64,000 nucleotides of DNA from CAILZL01 sp049840395. Its GTDB lineage: Bacteria > Pseudomonadota > Gammaproteobacteria > Steroidobacterales > Steroidobacteraceae. Location: assembly GCA_049840395.1 (NCBI GenBank), contig JASGLD010000002.1, positions 1 to 64,000 of the forward strand, in the 5' to 3' direction. Both the position numbers and the translations under genes were made by a program. Of this stretch, positions 9,017 to 18,313 are shown one piece after another; within the stretch, counting starts at the first letter, position 1; the number at the start of each line of letters is the position of its first letter. The notes under the pieces were generated by a model. It was not told the origin of the DNA. It saw nothing but the letters and a program-made list of their open reading frames with translations, and did no database searches.

Positions 9017-11290
9017 GTGTTAAGCAACGAACTTGAACTTTGCCTAAATGAAGCCTTCCAGGCCGCCCGGGAAGCCCGTCACGAATTCATGACGGTAGAG
9101 CACTTGCTGCTCGCCATCGTCGACACCCCCAAGGTGCGCGAAGTGCTACGCGCCTGCGGTGCGGATGTCGCCCGTCTGCGCAAAGAGCTGCAGGAGTTCA
9201 TTGATCAAACCACGCCGCGTCTGAAGGAAGGCGACGACCGCGAAGTGCAGCCGACCCTGGGTTTCCAGCGCGTGTTGCAACGCGCGGTGTTCCACGTGCA
9301 GTCCAGCGGCAAGAAAGAAGTCAGCACCGCCAATGTGCTGGTGGCGATTTTCAGCGAAAAGCATTCGCATGCCGCCTACCTGCTCTCCATGCAGGAAGTG
9401 GCGCGTCTGGATGTGGTCAATTTCATTTCCCACGGCCTGTCCAAGGTGGGTGACGAGACTGCGCCCAAGGATAAGGAAGAGGTGAATCCGGAAGCGGCGG
9501 AGCGCGATAGCGAGGGCGGCTCGGCGCTGGAAAAATACGCATCCAATCTCAATAAGATGGCTATTGATGGCCGCATTGATCCCTTGATTGGCCGTCATCA
9601 AGAGGTGGAGCGTGCGGTGGAAATTCTATGCCGCCGCCGCAAGAACAACCCGCTGTACGTCGGTGAGGCCGGCGTGGGCAAGACCGCACTGGTCGAGGGC
9701 CTGGCGCGCTTGATCGTAGAAGGCAAGGTGCCGGAAGTGCTGGCCGACTGCACGGTCTATTCGCTGGATCTGGGTTCATTGATCGCCGGCACCAAGTACC
9801 GCGGCGATTTCGAGAAGCGCCTGAAGTCGGTGCTGTCTGAGCTCAAGAAAAATCCAGGCGCGATTCTGTTCATTGATGAAATCCACACGGTGATTGGCGC
9901 CGGCGCTGCCTCGGGTGGCGTCATGGATGCGTCCAATCTGATCAAACCGGCCTTGGCCAATGGTGAATTGCGTTGCATTGGTTCGACCACCTACGCCGAA
10001 TACCGCGGTATCTTCGAGAAAGACCACGCCCTGGCGCGGCGCTTCCAGAAGATCGATGTGATGGAACCCAGCGTGCCGGAGACCATTGAAATCCTCAAAG
10101 GTCTGCGTTCGCGCTTTGAAGAACATCATGGCGTGCGTTATGAAGACGAAGCCTTGAAGGTGGCGGCGGAGCTGGCGGCTAGGCATATCAATGATCGTCA
10201 ACTGCCCGACAAGGCCATCGATGTGATCGATGAAGCGGGCGCGCGTCTGCGTCTCAAACCCGTCGGCCAGCGTGAGAACGTGGTGACCGTCACCATGATT
10301 GAAGATGTGGTGGCGCGTATCGCGCGCATCCCGCCGAAAAATGTTTCGACCTCGGATCGTGACCTGCTGAAGAATCTGGAAAAAAATCTCAAGTTGGTCA
10401 TCTACGGTCAGGACGCGGCTATCGAATCGTTGTCCTCTGCTATCAAGATGGCGCGTTCGGGTTTGAACGATCAACGCAAGCCGGTCGGTTCCTTCCTGTT
10501 CGCCGGTCCCACCGGTGTCGGCAAGACCGAAGTCACCCGCCAGCTGGCGCTGGCCCTGGGCGTAGAATTGATCCGCTTCGATATGTCCGAATACATGGAG
10601 CGTCACACGGTGTCGCGTCTAATCGGCGCGCCTCCGGGCTACGTGGGCTTCGATCAAGGCGGTCTGCTCACCGAACAGATCAACAAGCACCCGCATGCCG
10701 TGCTGTTGCTGGACGAAGTGGAAAAGGCGCATCCGGATGTGTTCAACCTGCTGCTGCAGGTGATGGATCACGGCACGCTCACCGACAACAATGGTCGCAA
10801 GGCGGATTTCCGCCACGTAATCATCGTGATGACCACCAATGCCGGCGCCTTTGAAATGAGTCGTCCAGCCATCGGCTTTGTCGCCAGCGATAACACCAGC
10901 GATGGGATGGAAGCCATCAAGCGGCTGTTCTCGCCGGAGTTCCGCAATCGTCTCGATGCCACCATCCAGTTCAACAGTCTGGACAACCGCACCATCCAAC
11001 GTGTGGTGGACAAGTTGTTGGTGGAAGTGGAATCGCAGCTGGAACAGAAGGGCGTGCAAGTACACATCGACGACAGCGTGCGTGAATGGCTGGCGGTGAA
11101 GGGCTACGATCCGAAGATGGGCGCCCGTCCGATGGCGCGACTCATTCAAGAGTCGATCAAGCGCGCGCTGGCCGAAGACCTGTTGTTCGGCAACTTGGTC
11201 AATGGTGGCCACGCCTATATCAGCGTGGGCCAGGATGACAAGCTCAAGGTGGTGACGCGTCCCAGCGAAGAGCCGGCGTTGCTCGAGTAG
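9017..11290 (+). CDS. clpA: ClpA, ATP-dependent unfoldase of the ClpAP protease
   Basis: A 757-residue AAA+ unfoldase. It starts at GTG with GAGAGGG just upstream. The N-domain (residues 1-140) docks ClpS. The first ATPase module has Walker A GEAGVGKT and Walker B ILFIDEIH; the second has GPTGVGKT and VLLLDEVEKAHPD. The tripeptide IGF in SRPAIGFVAS (near residue 620) is the loop that inserts into ClpP. No clpP gene lies in the window. Together with ClpS and Aat it forms the N-degron pathway encoded in this cluster. Confidence 0.98.
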   Translation: MLSNELELCLNEAFQAAREARHEFMTVEHLLLAIVDTPKVREVLRACGADVARLRKELQEFIDQTTPRLKEGDDREVQPTLGFQRVLQRAVFHVQSSGKKEVSTANVLVAIFSEKHSHAAYLLSMQEVARLDVVNFISHGLSKVGDETAPKDKEEVNPEAAERDSEGGSALEKYASNLNKMAIDGRIDPLIGRHQEVERAVEILCRRRKNNPLYVGEAGVGKTALVEGLARLIVEGKVPEVLADCTVYSLDLGSLIAGTKYRGDFEKRLKSVLSELKKNPGAILFIDEIHTVIGAGAASGGVMDASNLIKPALANGELRCIGSTTYAEYRGIFEKDHALARRFQKIDVMEPSVPETIEILKGLRSRFEEHHGVRYEDEALKVAAELAARHINDRQLPDKAIDVIDEAGARLRLKPVGQRENVVTVTMIEDVVARIARIPPKNVSTSDRDLLKNLEKNLKLVIYGQDAAIESLSSAIKMARSGLNDQRKPVGSFLFAGPTGVGKTEVTRQLALALGVELIRFDMSEYMERHTVSRLIGAPPGYVGFDQGGLLTEQINKHPHAVLLLDEVEKAHPDVFNLLLQVMDHGTLTDNNGRKADFRHVIIVMTTNAGAFEMSRPAIGFVASDNTSDGMEAIKRLFSPEFRNRLDATIQFNSLDNRTIQRVVDKLLVEVESQLEQKGVQVHIDDSVREWLAVKGYDPKMGARPMARLIQESIKRALAEDLLFGNLVNGGHAYISVGQDDKLKVVTRPSEEPALLE

Positions 11291-11311
11291 TCAGGCAATC
11301 TCTCGCCGTAA

Positions 11312-11349
11312 AAACAACAAGGCCGACTTTACAGTCGGCCTTGTTGTTT
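11312..11349. terminator. Bidirectional intrinsic terminator between clpA and infA
   Basis: A perfect 17-bp stem (11312-11328 with 11333-11349) and a 4-base TTAC loop. The arms end in AAACAACAA and TTGTTGTTT, so each strand has a T-rich 3' side. It lies between the convergent ends of clpA and infA and can serve both. Confidence 0.9.
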
Positions 11350-11363
11350 AAAGAAGGAATTAC

Positions 11364-11582
11364 TTAGCGGGCGCGATACACGATGCGACCCTTGGTCAGA
11401 TCGTACGGTGTCAGTTCCACCGTAACGGCATCGCCGGTGAGGATGCGGATGTAGTTCTTACGCATTTTGCCGGAAATGTGAGCGATGACGACGTGCCCAT
11501 TGCTGAGCTCGACCTTGAATGTGGTGTTGGGCAGCGTGTCGATCACGCGACCTTCCATCTGAATGGCATCTTCCTTCGACAT
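11364..11582 (-). CDS. infA: Translation initiation factor IF-1
   Basis: A 72-residue S1/OB-fold protein that binds the ribosomal A site during initiation. It begins MSKEDAIQMEGRV and contains the hallmark NGHVVIAHISGKMRKNYI, ending IVYRAR. Length and sequence are those of standard proteobacterial IF-1. It is convergent with clpA and downstream of aat, as in E. coli, although the serine tRNA gene that lies there in E. coli is missing here. Confidence 0.99.
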   Translation of the reverse strand: MSKEDAIQMEGRVIDTLPNTTFKVELSNGHVVIAHISGKMRKNYIRILTGDAVTVELTPYDLTKGRIVYRAR

Positions 11583-11709
11583 GTATCTCGCTAATTTTGA
11601 CTAAAGAAACGGTTTGGGCCGGAAAAGGCGCGCGAATTGTGCATAACTGCGCGTTGCAATGCAATGTAAGACTGAGGCCGGGGCTCAAGCCCAGACTAAC
11701 GACTAGAAC

Positions 11710-12375
11710 TTAAGCGACATGCCGGTGCAATAAATCGAGAAACTCGCGGCGTGAAATTTCCCGTGCGCCCAAGCTGGATAGATGCGGCGTGGCCATCTGG
11801 CAGTCGATGACCGCCACTCCTTGGTCAAGCAGCCGCTCGCACAACATCTTCAACGCAAATTTCGACGCGTCCGTCACCCGGCTAAACATGGATTCCCCGA
11901 AAAATACCCGGCCTAGCTGTACGCCATAAAGTCCGCCCACCAAGTTGCCGTCCTGCCAGGTCTCCATGGAATGCGCTAGTCCCAGGCGATGCAATTCCAG
12001 ATAGGCCATCTGCATTTCGCGCGTGATCCAGGTGCCCTCCGGGCGTAGCGAGCGATCGCCGCAGCCCGCCATCACCGCAGCGAAGCTGCTGTCGAAGCGC
12101 GCATCGAAACCGCGATTGCGCGCGCTCTTGGCCAGGCTGCGCGAAACTTTGAATTCTTGGGGCAGCAATACCGTGCGCGGATCGGGTGACCACCACAGGA
12201 TGGGCTGGCCATGCGAGTACCAGGGGAAGATGCCGCGCCGATAGGCCGCCAGTAAACGCTCGGGACTCAAATCGCCGCCGGCCGCGAGCAGCCCGGGTGG
12301 ATCGAGCAATGCCTGTTCCACCGGCGGAAAAACCTCCGGTGAATCGTGATCGCTGAGCCAGTGAAGGTGATGCAT
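11710..12375 (-). CDS. aat: Leucyl/phenylalanyl-tRNA--protein transferase
   Basis: Aat adds Leu or Phe to N-terminal Lys or Arg, creating degrons read by ClpS. The 221-residue protein shows family signatures: GLLAAGGDLSPERLLAAYRRGIFPW (in parts GDLSPERLLAAY and GIFPW), ILWWSPDPR, VTDASKFAL and IDCQMATPHLSSLGA. It lies beside infA and 12 bp from the end of the upstream acyltransferase-like gene, on the same strand. Its closeness to clpS and clpA has clear functional sense. Confidence 0.98.
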   Translation of the reverse strand: MHHLHWLSDHDSPEVFPPVEQALLDPPGLLAAGGDLSPERLLAAYRRGIFPWYSHGQPILWWSPDPRTVLLPQEFKVSRSLAKSARNRGFDARFDSSFAAVMAGCGDRSLRPEGTWITREMQMAYLELHRLGLAHSMETWQDGNLVGGLYGVQLGRVFFGESMFSRVTDASKFALKMLCERLLDQGVAVIDCQMATPHLSSLGAREISRREFLDLLHRHVA

Positions 12376-12387
12376 GGCGGCAGGGTA

Positions 12388-13551
12388 CTACGCCGATGCC
12401 GGGTCATTGCGATGAAACGGCATGTGCTGGCTGGCTTGTTCGCGATATTCCTCTATCGCTTGGCGTTCCCAATGCAGATGATCGGCCAGCGCCCGGCGGA
12501 ACTGCGCATCGCGCACATAGTGCGCGGAGTAGGCCAGAGTCGGTTCGAAACCGCGCGCAATTTTGTGTTCGCCCTGCGTGCCCGGTTCGAATAATTGCAA
12601 CCCGCGCTCGATGCAGAACTCGATGCCTTGGTAGTAGCAGGTTTCGAAGTGCAGGCTGTCGAAATTAGCCTGCGCGCCCCAGTAGCGACCGAACAAGGTG
12701 TCGTGGCTGAGAAAGAAAATGGCCGAAGCTACGGGCTTACCTTGGTATTCCGCCAACTTCACCATCACCTGATCGGGCAGCGCCTGCGCCACGCGTTGCA
12801 GGAATTCAGCGCTGAGATAGTGCTCGTGTCCGTGTTGATGAAAGGTGTTCTCAGAGAACGAAAACACGGTGCGCCAGCGTGCAGCGTCCAGGTCCGCGCC
12901 GCTCAAGGTTTGATAGCGAATGCCATATTCCTCCAGCACTCGCCGCCGCTCGCGTTTGGCTTTCTTGCGCTTCTCGGCGCGAAAGGTGGCGAGGAACGCT
13001 TCCATGTTGGCATAGCCGCGATTGAACCAGTGAAACTGACAGCTGCTGCGCGGTAGCCAGTGTTGTGCCTGCAATGCCTCGTAGTCTTCGCTATTGGGGA
13101 ACAACACATGTGCGCTGGATACCCGCAGTTCTGCACATAAATCCTGTAAGGCCATCAGTAGCTTGTTACGAGTCTCCGGTGCGGCACGGTGCGCCAGTAA
13201 TAAACGCGGGCCGCTGGCGGGCGTGAACGGAACCGCTGCAGTCAGCTTGGGATAGTAGTGTTGCCCGGCCTGCTGGAAGTATCGATCAAAGGATTGCGCC
13301 CAACTGAAGTCGAACACGAATTCGCCATAAGAATGCGTTTTCAAGTACAGCGGTATGGCGCCCAACAGTTGCGCAGCCTCATCAGTGAGCAATAGATGCT
13401 GTGCTGTCCAACCGGTATCGCTGTGCGCGCAACGCGTATCTTCCAGCGCCGCTAGAAATTCATGACGAAGAAAGGGTTGTCCGTGCAGATCGAGTGCATT
13501 CCACGCGGCCGCATCGACCTCGTGAATGGAATGCAGGATGCGGATGGGCAT
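12388..13551 (-). CDS. GNAT/FemAB-like acyltransferase of the COG3146 (DUF482) family
   Basis: A 387-residue protein of the family often labelled peptidogalycan biosynthesis or DUF482. The first half has LHGQPFLRHEFLAALE and the second the acyl-CoA-fold motifs KLAEYQGKPVASAIFF, GRYWGA and FYQG-like CYYQGIEFCIERGL, ending with GFEPTLAYSAHYV. A strongly basic patch (AEKRKKAKRERRR) lies near residue 190. It has no signal peptide. It lies upstream of aat with a 12 bp gap, so the two are likely co-transcribed. The substrate is not established for the family. Confidence 0.85.
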   Translation of the reverse strand: MPIRILHSIHEVDAAAWNALDLHGQPFLRHEFLAALEDTRCAHSDTGWTAQHLLLTDEAAQLLGAIPLYLKTHSYGEFVFDFSWAQSFDRYFQQAGQHYYPKLTAAVPFTPASGPRLLLAHRAAPETRNKLLMALQDLCAELRVSSAHVLFPNSEDYEALQAQHWLPRSSCQFHWFNRGYANMEAFLATFRAEKRKKAKRERRRVLEEYGIRYQTLSGADLDAARWRTVFSFSENTFHQHGHEHYLSAEFLQRVAQALPDQVMVKLAEYQGKPVASAIFFLSHDTLFGRYWGAQANFDSLHFETCYYQGIEFCIERGLQLFEPGTQGEHKIARGFEPTLAYSAHYVRDAQFRRALADHLHWERQAIEEYREQASQHMPFHRNDPASA

Positions 13552-13568
13552 GTCAGTGGTGTAGTGAA

Positions 13569-13592
13569 AGGGGCGCGATGAACCGCGCCCCT
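13569..13592 (-). terminator. Hairpin after trxB, probable terminator
   Basis: A 9-bp perfect G+C-rich stem (13569-13577 with 13584-13592) and a 6-base loop, about 25 bp beyond the trxB stop. Read on the minus strand it is followed by only a short T run (TTTCAC), so termination may be incomplete. Confidence 0.55.
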
Positions 13593-13616
13593 ATAAACGC
13601 ATCATGCGATGTAGGT

Positions 13617-14591
13617 TTAATGACCTGCATCGACCAGGTCGAGATATTTGTCGGCATCGAGTGCAGCCATGCAACCCGTACCTGCAGAAGTAATGGCCTG
13701 GCGATACACATGATCGGCCACATCGCCCGCGGCAAATACACCGGGTACGCTGCACGCCGTGGCATTGCCATTGCTGCCGCCTTTCACCACCAGGTAGCCA
13801 TTGTTGAGTTCCAGCTGGCCCTCGAACAATTGCGTGTTGGGCGCATGACCTACGGCAATGAACACGCCGGTGAGATCGATGTCCTGCTTGGTGCTGGTGG
13901 GTTCGCCGTTGTCGGTAGCAGCAACGCGCAGGCCGGTGACGCCAGCATCATCGCCCAGCACTTCGTCCACGGCGTGATTCCACAGGATTTTCACCTTGCC
14001 TTCCTTCTCCTTGGCGAACAGGTGATCCTGCAAAATCTTTTCCGAACGCAGCTTGTCGCGACGATGCACCAAAGTTACGTGATCAGCGATGTTGGACAGA
14101 TACAGCGCTTCTTCCACGGCAGTATTACCGCCGCCGATCACAGCCACTTTCTGATTGCGGAAGAAGAAGCCGTCGCAGGTGGCGCAGGCAGAGACACCGC
14201 GACCGCGATATTCCTGTTCCGAAGGCAGACCCAGGTATTTGGCGGTGGCGCCGGTGGCGATGATCAGGGCATCGCAGGTGTAAGTTGCGTTGTCGCCTTC
14301 CAGCACGAACGGACGCTTGGACAGATCCACCTTGTTGATGTGGTCGTTGACGATCTGCGTGTTGAAGCGTTCGGCGTGCGTGCGCATGCGTTCCATCAGG
14401 CCCGGGCCGGTCAGGCCGTGGGCATCGCCCGGCCAGTTGTCCACTTCAGTGGTGGTCATCAATTGACCGCCCGTTTCCATGCCAGTGATCAACAGCGGCT
14501 GGCGATTGGCGCGTGCGGCGTACACGGCCGCCGCGTAGCCGGCCGGACCGGAGCCGAGGATGATCAAGCGCGAGTGAACAGGGGCCGTCAT
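13617..14591 (-). CDS. trxB: Thioredoxin-disulfide reductase
   Basis: A cytoplasmic FAD flavoenzyme that reduces thioredoxin with NADPH. The FAD motif GSGPAGYAAAVYAARA is at the N-terminus, the redox-active CATCDG lies near residue 137, the NADPH motif GGGNTAVEEALYL follows, and GVFAAGDVAD closes the FAD site. The 324-residue length is normal. It is divergent from ftsK across about 270 bp; in E. coli lrp sits between these two genes, and it is absent here. Confidence 0.98.
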   Translation of the reverse strand: MTAPVHSRLIILGSGPAGYAAAVYAARANRQPLLITGMETGGQLMTTTEVDNWPGDAHGLTGPGLMERMRTHAERFNTQIVNDHINKVDLSKRPFVLEGDNATYTCDALIIATGATAKYLGLPSEQEYRGRGVSACATCDGFFFRNQKVAVIGGGNTAVEEALYLSNIADHVTLVHRRDKLRSEKILQDHLFAKEKEGKVKILWNHAVDEVLGDDAGVTGLRVAATDNGEPTSTKQDIDLTGVFIAVGHAPNTQLFEGQLELNNGYLVVKGGSNGNATACSVPGVFAAGDVADHVYRQAITSAGTGCMAALDADKYLDLVDAGH

Positions 14592-14865
14592 GTATACTCC
14601 AGAAGCAAATGGGTCGAAGCGTTTGCGCCCCTACCGAGCGTGAAATTCAACGATGTCGCCGGCAGGCAGCATTGCCGGCCAGGCGCGTCATTCCTGTCAA
14701 TATTCGCCCGGTAATTTTTAGTCCGAGCGGGCAGAGCATGGTATGCGACCCAGGGGCAACGCGCCAAGCCGTCCGAATCCATATGGTGTTGTGTCAGCGC
14801 CAAATCAAGCATGGGCTTGATGCCGATTGGTTGTTAGTAAAGTCAGTTTCAATACGAGTGAACGA

Positions 14866-17166
14866 GTGAGCGGTTCAGCAACGCAGACAAAAGGTTTGAG
14901 CGGTCTGGTGTCACGTGCGCTGCGCGAGAGCGCCTTGTTCGTGCTGGGCGCGTTGGCGCTGATTTTGTGGGTGGCATTGCTCAGTTTCGACGCCGCCGAT
15001 CCCTCGTTCTACACCACCGGCGAACCTGGCCCGGTGGCCAACTGGATTGGCCCGGTGGGCGCCAGCATCGCCGGCTTCCTGATGGGCTTGTTCGGTAAGC
15101 CGGCGTTCCTGTTTCCAATCATGCTGGGTTTGAGTGGCTGGGTGGTGTTTCGCGGCGAGCATGCCGTGCATAGCCGCGCTTCGGCAGCGTTCCGTAGCGG
15201 CGGCTTTCTACTCACCTTGCTGACCAGCTGCGGGTTGGCCACTTTGCACTTCTCCAGCGAGGGCTATCCGAATAGTGCAGGCGGCGTGCTGGGCAACATC
15301 ATCGGCAATGGTCTGTTGCAGAGCTTGAATATTCTCGGTGCCACGCTGTTGTTGCTGGCGCTATGGCTGGCTGGCGTATCGCTATTCGCAGGGGTGTCCT
15401 GGATCGAAGTGATGGATCGCATCGGTCAGTGGGTGCTCAAAGCCATCGAGTGGTCGCAGGCGCGCTGGGCCGAAGCGCAGGACAAGAAGGTCGGTCGTGA
15501 ATCCAAAGAGGCGCGCATGGAAGTGGTGCGCGAAGAACAGAAGCGCGTGGCCAAGCGTGCGCCGCCCAAGATTGAAGTCGCTGCGCCCAAAGTCGAGAAG
15601 AGCGAGCGCGTCGAAAAAGAACGCCAGGTGCCGTTGTTCGAAAGCGTTGCTGCTACCGATCTACCGCCGCTGTCATTACTCGACGATGCGCCCGCACGTC
15701 AGGCCAGTTACTCCGCTGAAGCACTGGAGGCCATGTCGCGCTTGGTGGAGTTGAAGCTGCGCGATTTCGGCGTCGAAGTGGAAGTGGTGGCCGTGCATCC
15801 CGGTCCGGTGATTACGCGTTTTGAGTTGCAACCCGCTTCCGGCGTGAAGGTCAGCCAGATCAGCAATCTCGCCAAGGATCTGGCGCGTGCGTTGTCGGCA
15901 GTGAGCGTGCGTATCGTCGAAGTGATTCCCGGCAAGTCCACCGTGGGCTTGGAAATTCCCAACGAGAAGCGTGAACTGGTGACGTTGGGCGAGATCATCA
16001 AGTCCAAGGCCTATGACGACATGGTTTCGCCCCTGGCGCTGGTGCTGGGTAAGGACATCAGCGGTGCGCCGGTGGTGGCCGATCTGGGACGTATGCCACA
16101 CCTGCTGGTGGGCGGTACCACCGGTTCGGGTAAATCCACGGCGGTGAACGCCATGGTGCTGTCGCTGTTGTATAAGGCCACCGCCGAGCATGTGCGACTG
16201 ATCATGATCGATCCGAAGATGCTGGAACTGTCGGTGTACGAAGGTATTCCGCATCTGCTGTCGCCGGTGGTCACCGACATGAAGCAGGCCGCCAATGCGC
16301 TGCGTTGGTGTGTGGCCGAGATGGAGCGACGCTATCAATTGATGGCTGCACTGGGCGTGCGCAACCTCGCCGGCTTCAATCGCAAGGTGAAGGATGCACA
16401 GGAAGCCAAGCAGCCGATTCGCGATCCCATTCAGATGAAGCGTCTGCCACCCGATGGCACGCCGGAGATGGTGCCGTTCCTTGAGCCCATGCCCTTCATC
16501 GTCGTCATCGTCGATGAGTTGGCCGACATGATGATGATTGTCGGTAAGAAGGTCGAAGAACTCATTGCACGTCTGGCGCAGAAGGCGCGCGCCTCGGGCA
16601 TCCACTTGATCTTGGCCACGCAACGTCCCTCGGTGGATGTGATCACCGGTCTGATCAAGGCCAATATCCCGACACGCATTGCCTTCCAGGTATCCGCCAA
16701 GGTGGACTCGCGCACGATTCTCGATCAGATGGGCGCGGAACAATTGCTGGGTCACGGTGACATGTTGTTCCTGCAACCGGGCACCTCGGTGCCGGTGCGT
16801 GTGCACGGCGCCTTCGTGTCCGATGCCGAGGTGCATCGTGTGGTCGGTGCGTTGAAGAGCGCCGATGGTCCGACTTACATCGACGAAATTCTCGATGGTC
16901 CCACCGGCGCCATTCCCGGCATCTCCGGTGAAGAGGGCGAAGGTGAAGAGGGCGCCGATGCCGAGCAGGACGAGCTGTACGACGAAGCCGTCAAGATTGT
17001 CGTGGAAAGTCGCAAGCCATCCATTTCCTATGTGCAACGTCGCTTGAAGATCGGCTACAACCGCGCCGCACGTATGTTGGAAAGCATGGAAGCGGCCGGC
17101 CTGGTCAGTCCCTTGCAGTCCAATGGCTCGCGCGAAGTATTGGTGCCGGCACCGAACCAGGAATAG
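14866..17166 (+). CDS. ftsK: DNA translocase FtsK
   Basis: FtsK anchors at the septum and pumps chromosomal DNA during division. The N-terminal part has four hydrophobic helices within about 170 residues, then a short charged linker (about 110 residues), much shorter than in E. coli. The motor has Walker A GGTTGSGKST near residue 415 and Walker B FIVVIVDELADMMM near residue 543. The C-terminal gamma winged helix (ISYVQRRLKIGYNRAARMLESME is read as VQRRLKIGYNRAARMLE) binds KOPS sites. The start is uncertain: GTG 14866 is preferred, TTG 14827 is possible. Confidence 0.96.
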   Translation: MSGSATQTKGLSGLVSRALRESALFVLGALALILWVALLSFDAADPSFYTTGEPGPVANWIGPVGASIAGFLMGLFGKPAFLFPIMLGLSGWVVFRGEHAVHSRASAAFRSGGFLLTLLTSCGLATLHFSSEGYPNSAGGVLGNIIGNGLLQSLNILGATLLLLALWLAGVSLFAGVSWIEVMDRIGQWVLKAIEWSQARWAEAQDKKVGRESKEARMEVVREEQKRVAKRAPPKIEVAAPKVEKSERVEKERQVPLFESVAATDLPPLSLLDDAPARQASYSAEALEAMSRLVELKLRDFGVEVEVVAVHPGPVITRFELQPASGVKVSQISNLAKDLARALSAVSVRIVEVIPGKSTVGLEIPNEKRELVTLGEIIKSKAYDDMVSPLALVLGKDISGAPVVADLGRMPHLLVGGTTGSGKSTAVNAMVLSLLYKATAEHVRLIMIDPKMLELSVYEGIPHLLSPVVTDMKQAANALRWCVAEMERRYQLMAALGVRNLAGFNRKVKDAQEAKQPIRDPIQMKRLPPDGTPEMVPFLEPMPFIVVIVDELADMMMIVGKKVEELIARLAQKARASGIHLILATQRPSVDVITGLIKANIPTRIAFQVSAKVDSRTILDQMGAEQLLGHGDMLFLQPGTSVPVRVHGAFVSDAEVHRVVGALKSADGPTYIDEILDGPTGAIPGISGEEGEGEEGADAEQDELYDEAVKIVVESRKPSISYVQRRLKIGYNRAARMLESMEAAGLVSPLQSNGSREVLVPAPNQE

Positions 17167-17234
17167 CTTGCACGGTCTGCCTGGTGGGACGTGATGCATC
17201 ACGTCCTCTACTCAACTCTCATGGTCTTAGCTCA

Positions 17235-17909
17235 ATGAATAAAACGATGCGTAAGCCAAGCCGATTTCTCGCTGTCTGCATGTTGTCGCTGTGCGCATTG
17301 ACCGCAACGGCGCAGACCGAAGTTACGGTCGACAGTGGTTATGAAACCCTGGATCGTTTTTTCAAAGGTTTGCAAACGCTGCAGGCCGATTTCACGCAGA
17401 CCGTGCAGGACAGTCGTGGTCAGGTTGCAGATAAAAGCAGTGGCAAATTGGCGATCAAGAAGCCGGGCAAGTTTCGTTGGGACTATGCCAAGCCCAATGA
17501 ACAGACCATCGTGTCGGATAGCACGCGCATCTGGTTGTATGACCCGGAACTGGAACAGGTAACGATTCGCAGAGCGGATCTATCGCTCAATGGCACACCG
17601 GCGATTTTGCTTTCCGGCGAAGGAAATCTACGCGATAGCTTTGAAGTGGAACATGTCGAACAGCGTGACGGCATGACCGTGATCAATCTCAGCCCGAAGC
17701 GTAGCGACACCGATTTCAAACTGGTGCAGATTGCACTGCGCAAAGATCAGCTGGTGGCGATGTCGCTCACCGACAAGCTGGGGCAGACAACGCTATTGCA
17801 GTTCACGCAATTCAAACGTAACGCAACCTTGTCAGACTCGCAGTTCAAGTTTTCGCCGCCCAAGGGTGTGGATGTCATTGATAACACCGGCGGCGCCAAG
17901 GGAAAATAG
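17235..17909 (+). CDS. lolA: Outer-membrane lipoprotein carrier protein LolA
   Basis: LolA is the periplasmic chaperone that takes lipoproteins from LolCDE to LolB. From the ATG at 17235 the protein has 224 residues with a signal peptide ending ATAQ near residue 27. Family features include LQADFTQTVQDSRG, SGKLAIKKPGKFRWDY, and QTIVSDSTRIWLYDPELEQV. It lies 68 bp after ftsK and is followed after 2 bp by the VanZ-like gene. Gene order ftsK-lolA-rarA-serS is conserved in gammaproteobacteria. Confidence 0.96.
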   Translation: MNKTMRKPSRFLAVCMLSLCALTATAQTEVTVDSGYETLDRFFKGLQTLQADFTQTVQDSRGQVADKSSGKLAIKKPGKFRWDYAKPNEQTIVSDSTRIWLYDPELEQVTIRRADLSLNGTPAILLSGEGNLRDSFEVEHVEQRDGMTVINLSPKRSDTDFKLVQIALRKDQLVAMSLTDKLGQTTLLQFTQFKRNATLSDSQFKFSPPKGVDVIDNTGGAKGK

Positions 17910-17911
17910 CG

Positions 17912-18301
17912 ATGTTGCACGATCTGCGCTTCGGCCGGTTCTGGCTGATCTTCGGCTGGGTATCGGTCATAGCCGCCATGTATCTCAGCCTGGTGCCCAT
18001 GACGGTGATGGAACTGCCCAATTGGAATGACAAGGTGGAGCACTGCACGGGTTACTTCCTGTTGACCTTTTGGTTCTGCGGTATTTATCCGCGGCAAAGC
18101 TATTGGAAAGTGGGTTTGGCCATGCTGGGCATGGGACTACTCGTTGAGATATTGCAGGGCGTAATGAAGATGGGCCGCCATGCGGATGTCATGGACCTCG
18201 TGGCCGATCTGGTCGGCATTGTTCCCGCGTTGTTGCTGGCGTTGACGCCCATCGGTCGCTGGCCGCGCTGGTTGGAAGCGCTGGTGCCGCGTCGCCGCTA
18301 G
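17912..18301 (+). CDS. VanZ-like family membrane protein
   Basis: A 129-residue protein with about four hydrophobic helices (near residues 9-30, 47-60, 66-84 and 92-112). The motifs DKVEHCTGYFLLTF and LVEILQGVMKMGRHADVMDLVADLVG match the VanZ-like fold, where the conserved acidic and His residues sit near the membrane face. It begins 2 bp after lolA and ends 12 bp before rarA, so it is an insertion into the usual lolA-rarA pair. The cellular role is unknown; a cell-envelope role is plausible. Confidence 0.8.
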   Translation: MLHDLRFGRFWLIFGWVSVIAAMYLSLVPMTVMELPNWNDKVEHCTGYFLLTFWFCGIYPRQSYWKVGLAMLGMGLLVEILQGVMKMGRHADVMDLVADLVGIVPALLLALTPIGRWPRWLEALVPRRR

Positions 18302-18313
18302 TACATTATTCGT

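Noticed and set aside
11291..11363. tRNA gene between clpA and infA, as in E. coli (serW)
   Set aside because: Only a hairpin terminator is there; no cloverleaf can be drawn in the available 70 bp.
13401..14714. 437-residue open frame on the plus strand
   Set aside because: It covers trxB and part of the acyltransferase gene in reverse, with no recognisable domain.
15676..17202. 508-residue open frame on the minus strand
   Set aside because: It lies opposite ftsK, which has full-length motif evidence. Its product is His/Gln-rich, the sort of shadow made by G+C-rich coding DNA.
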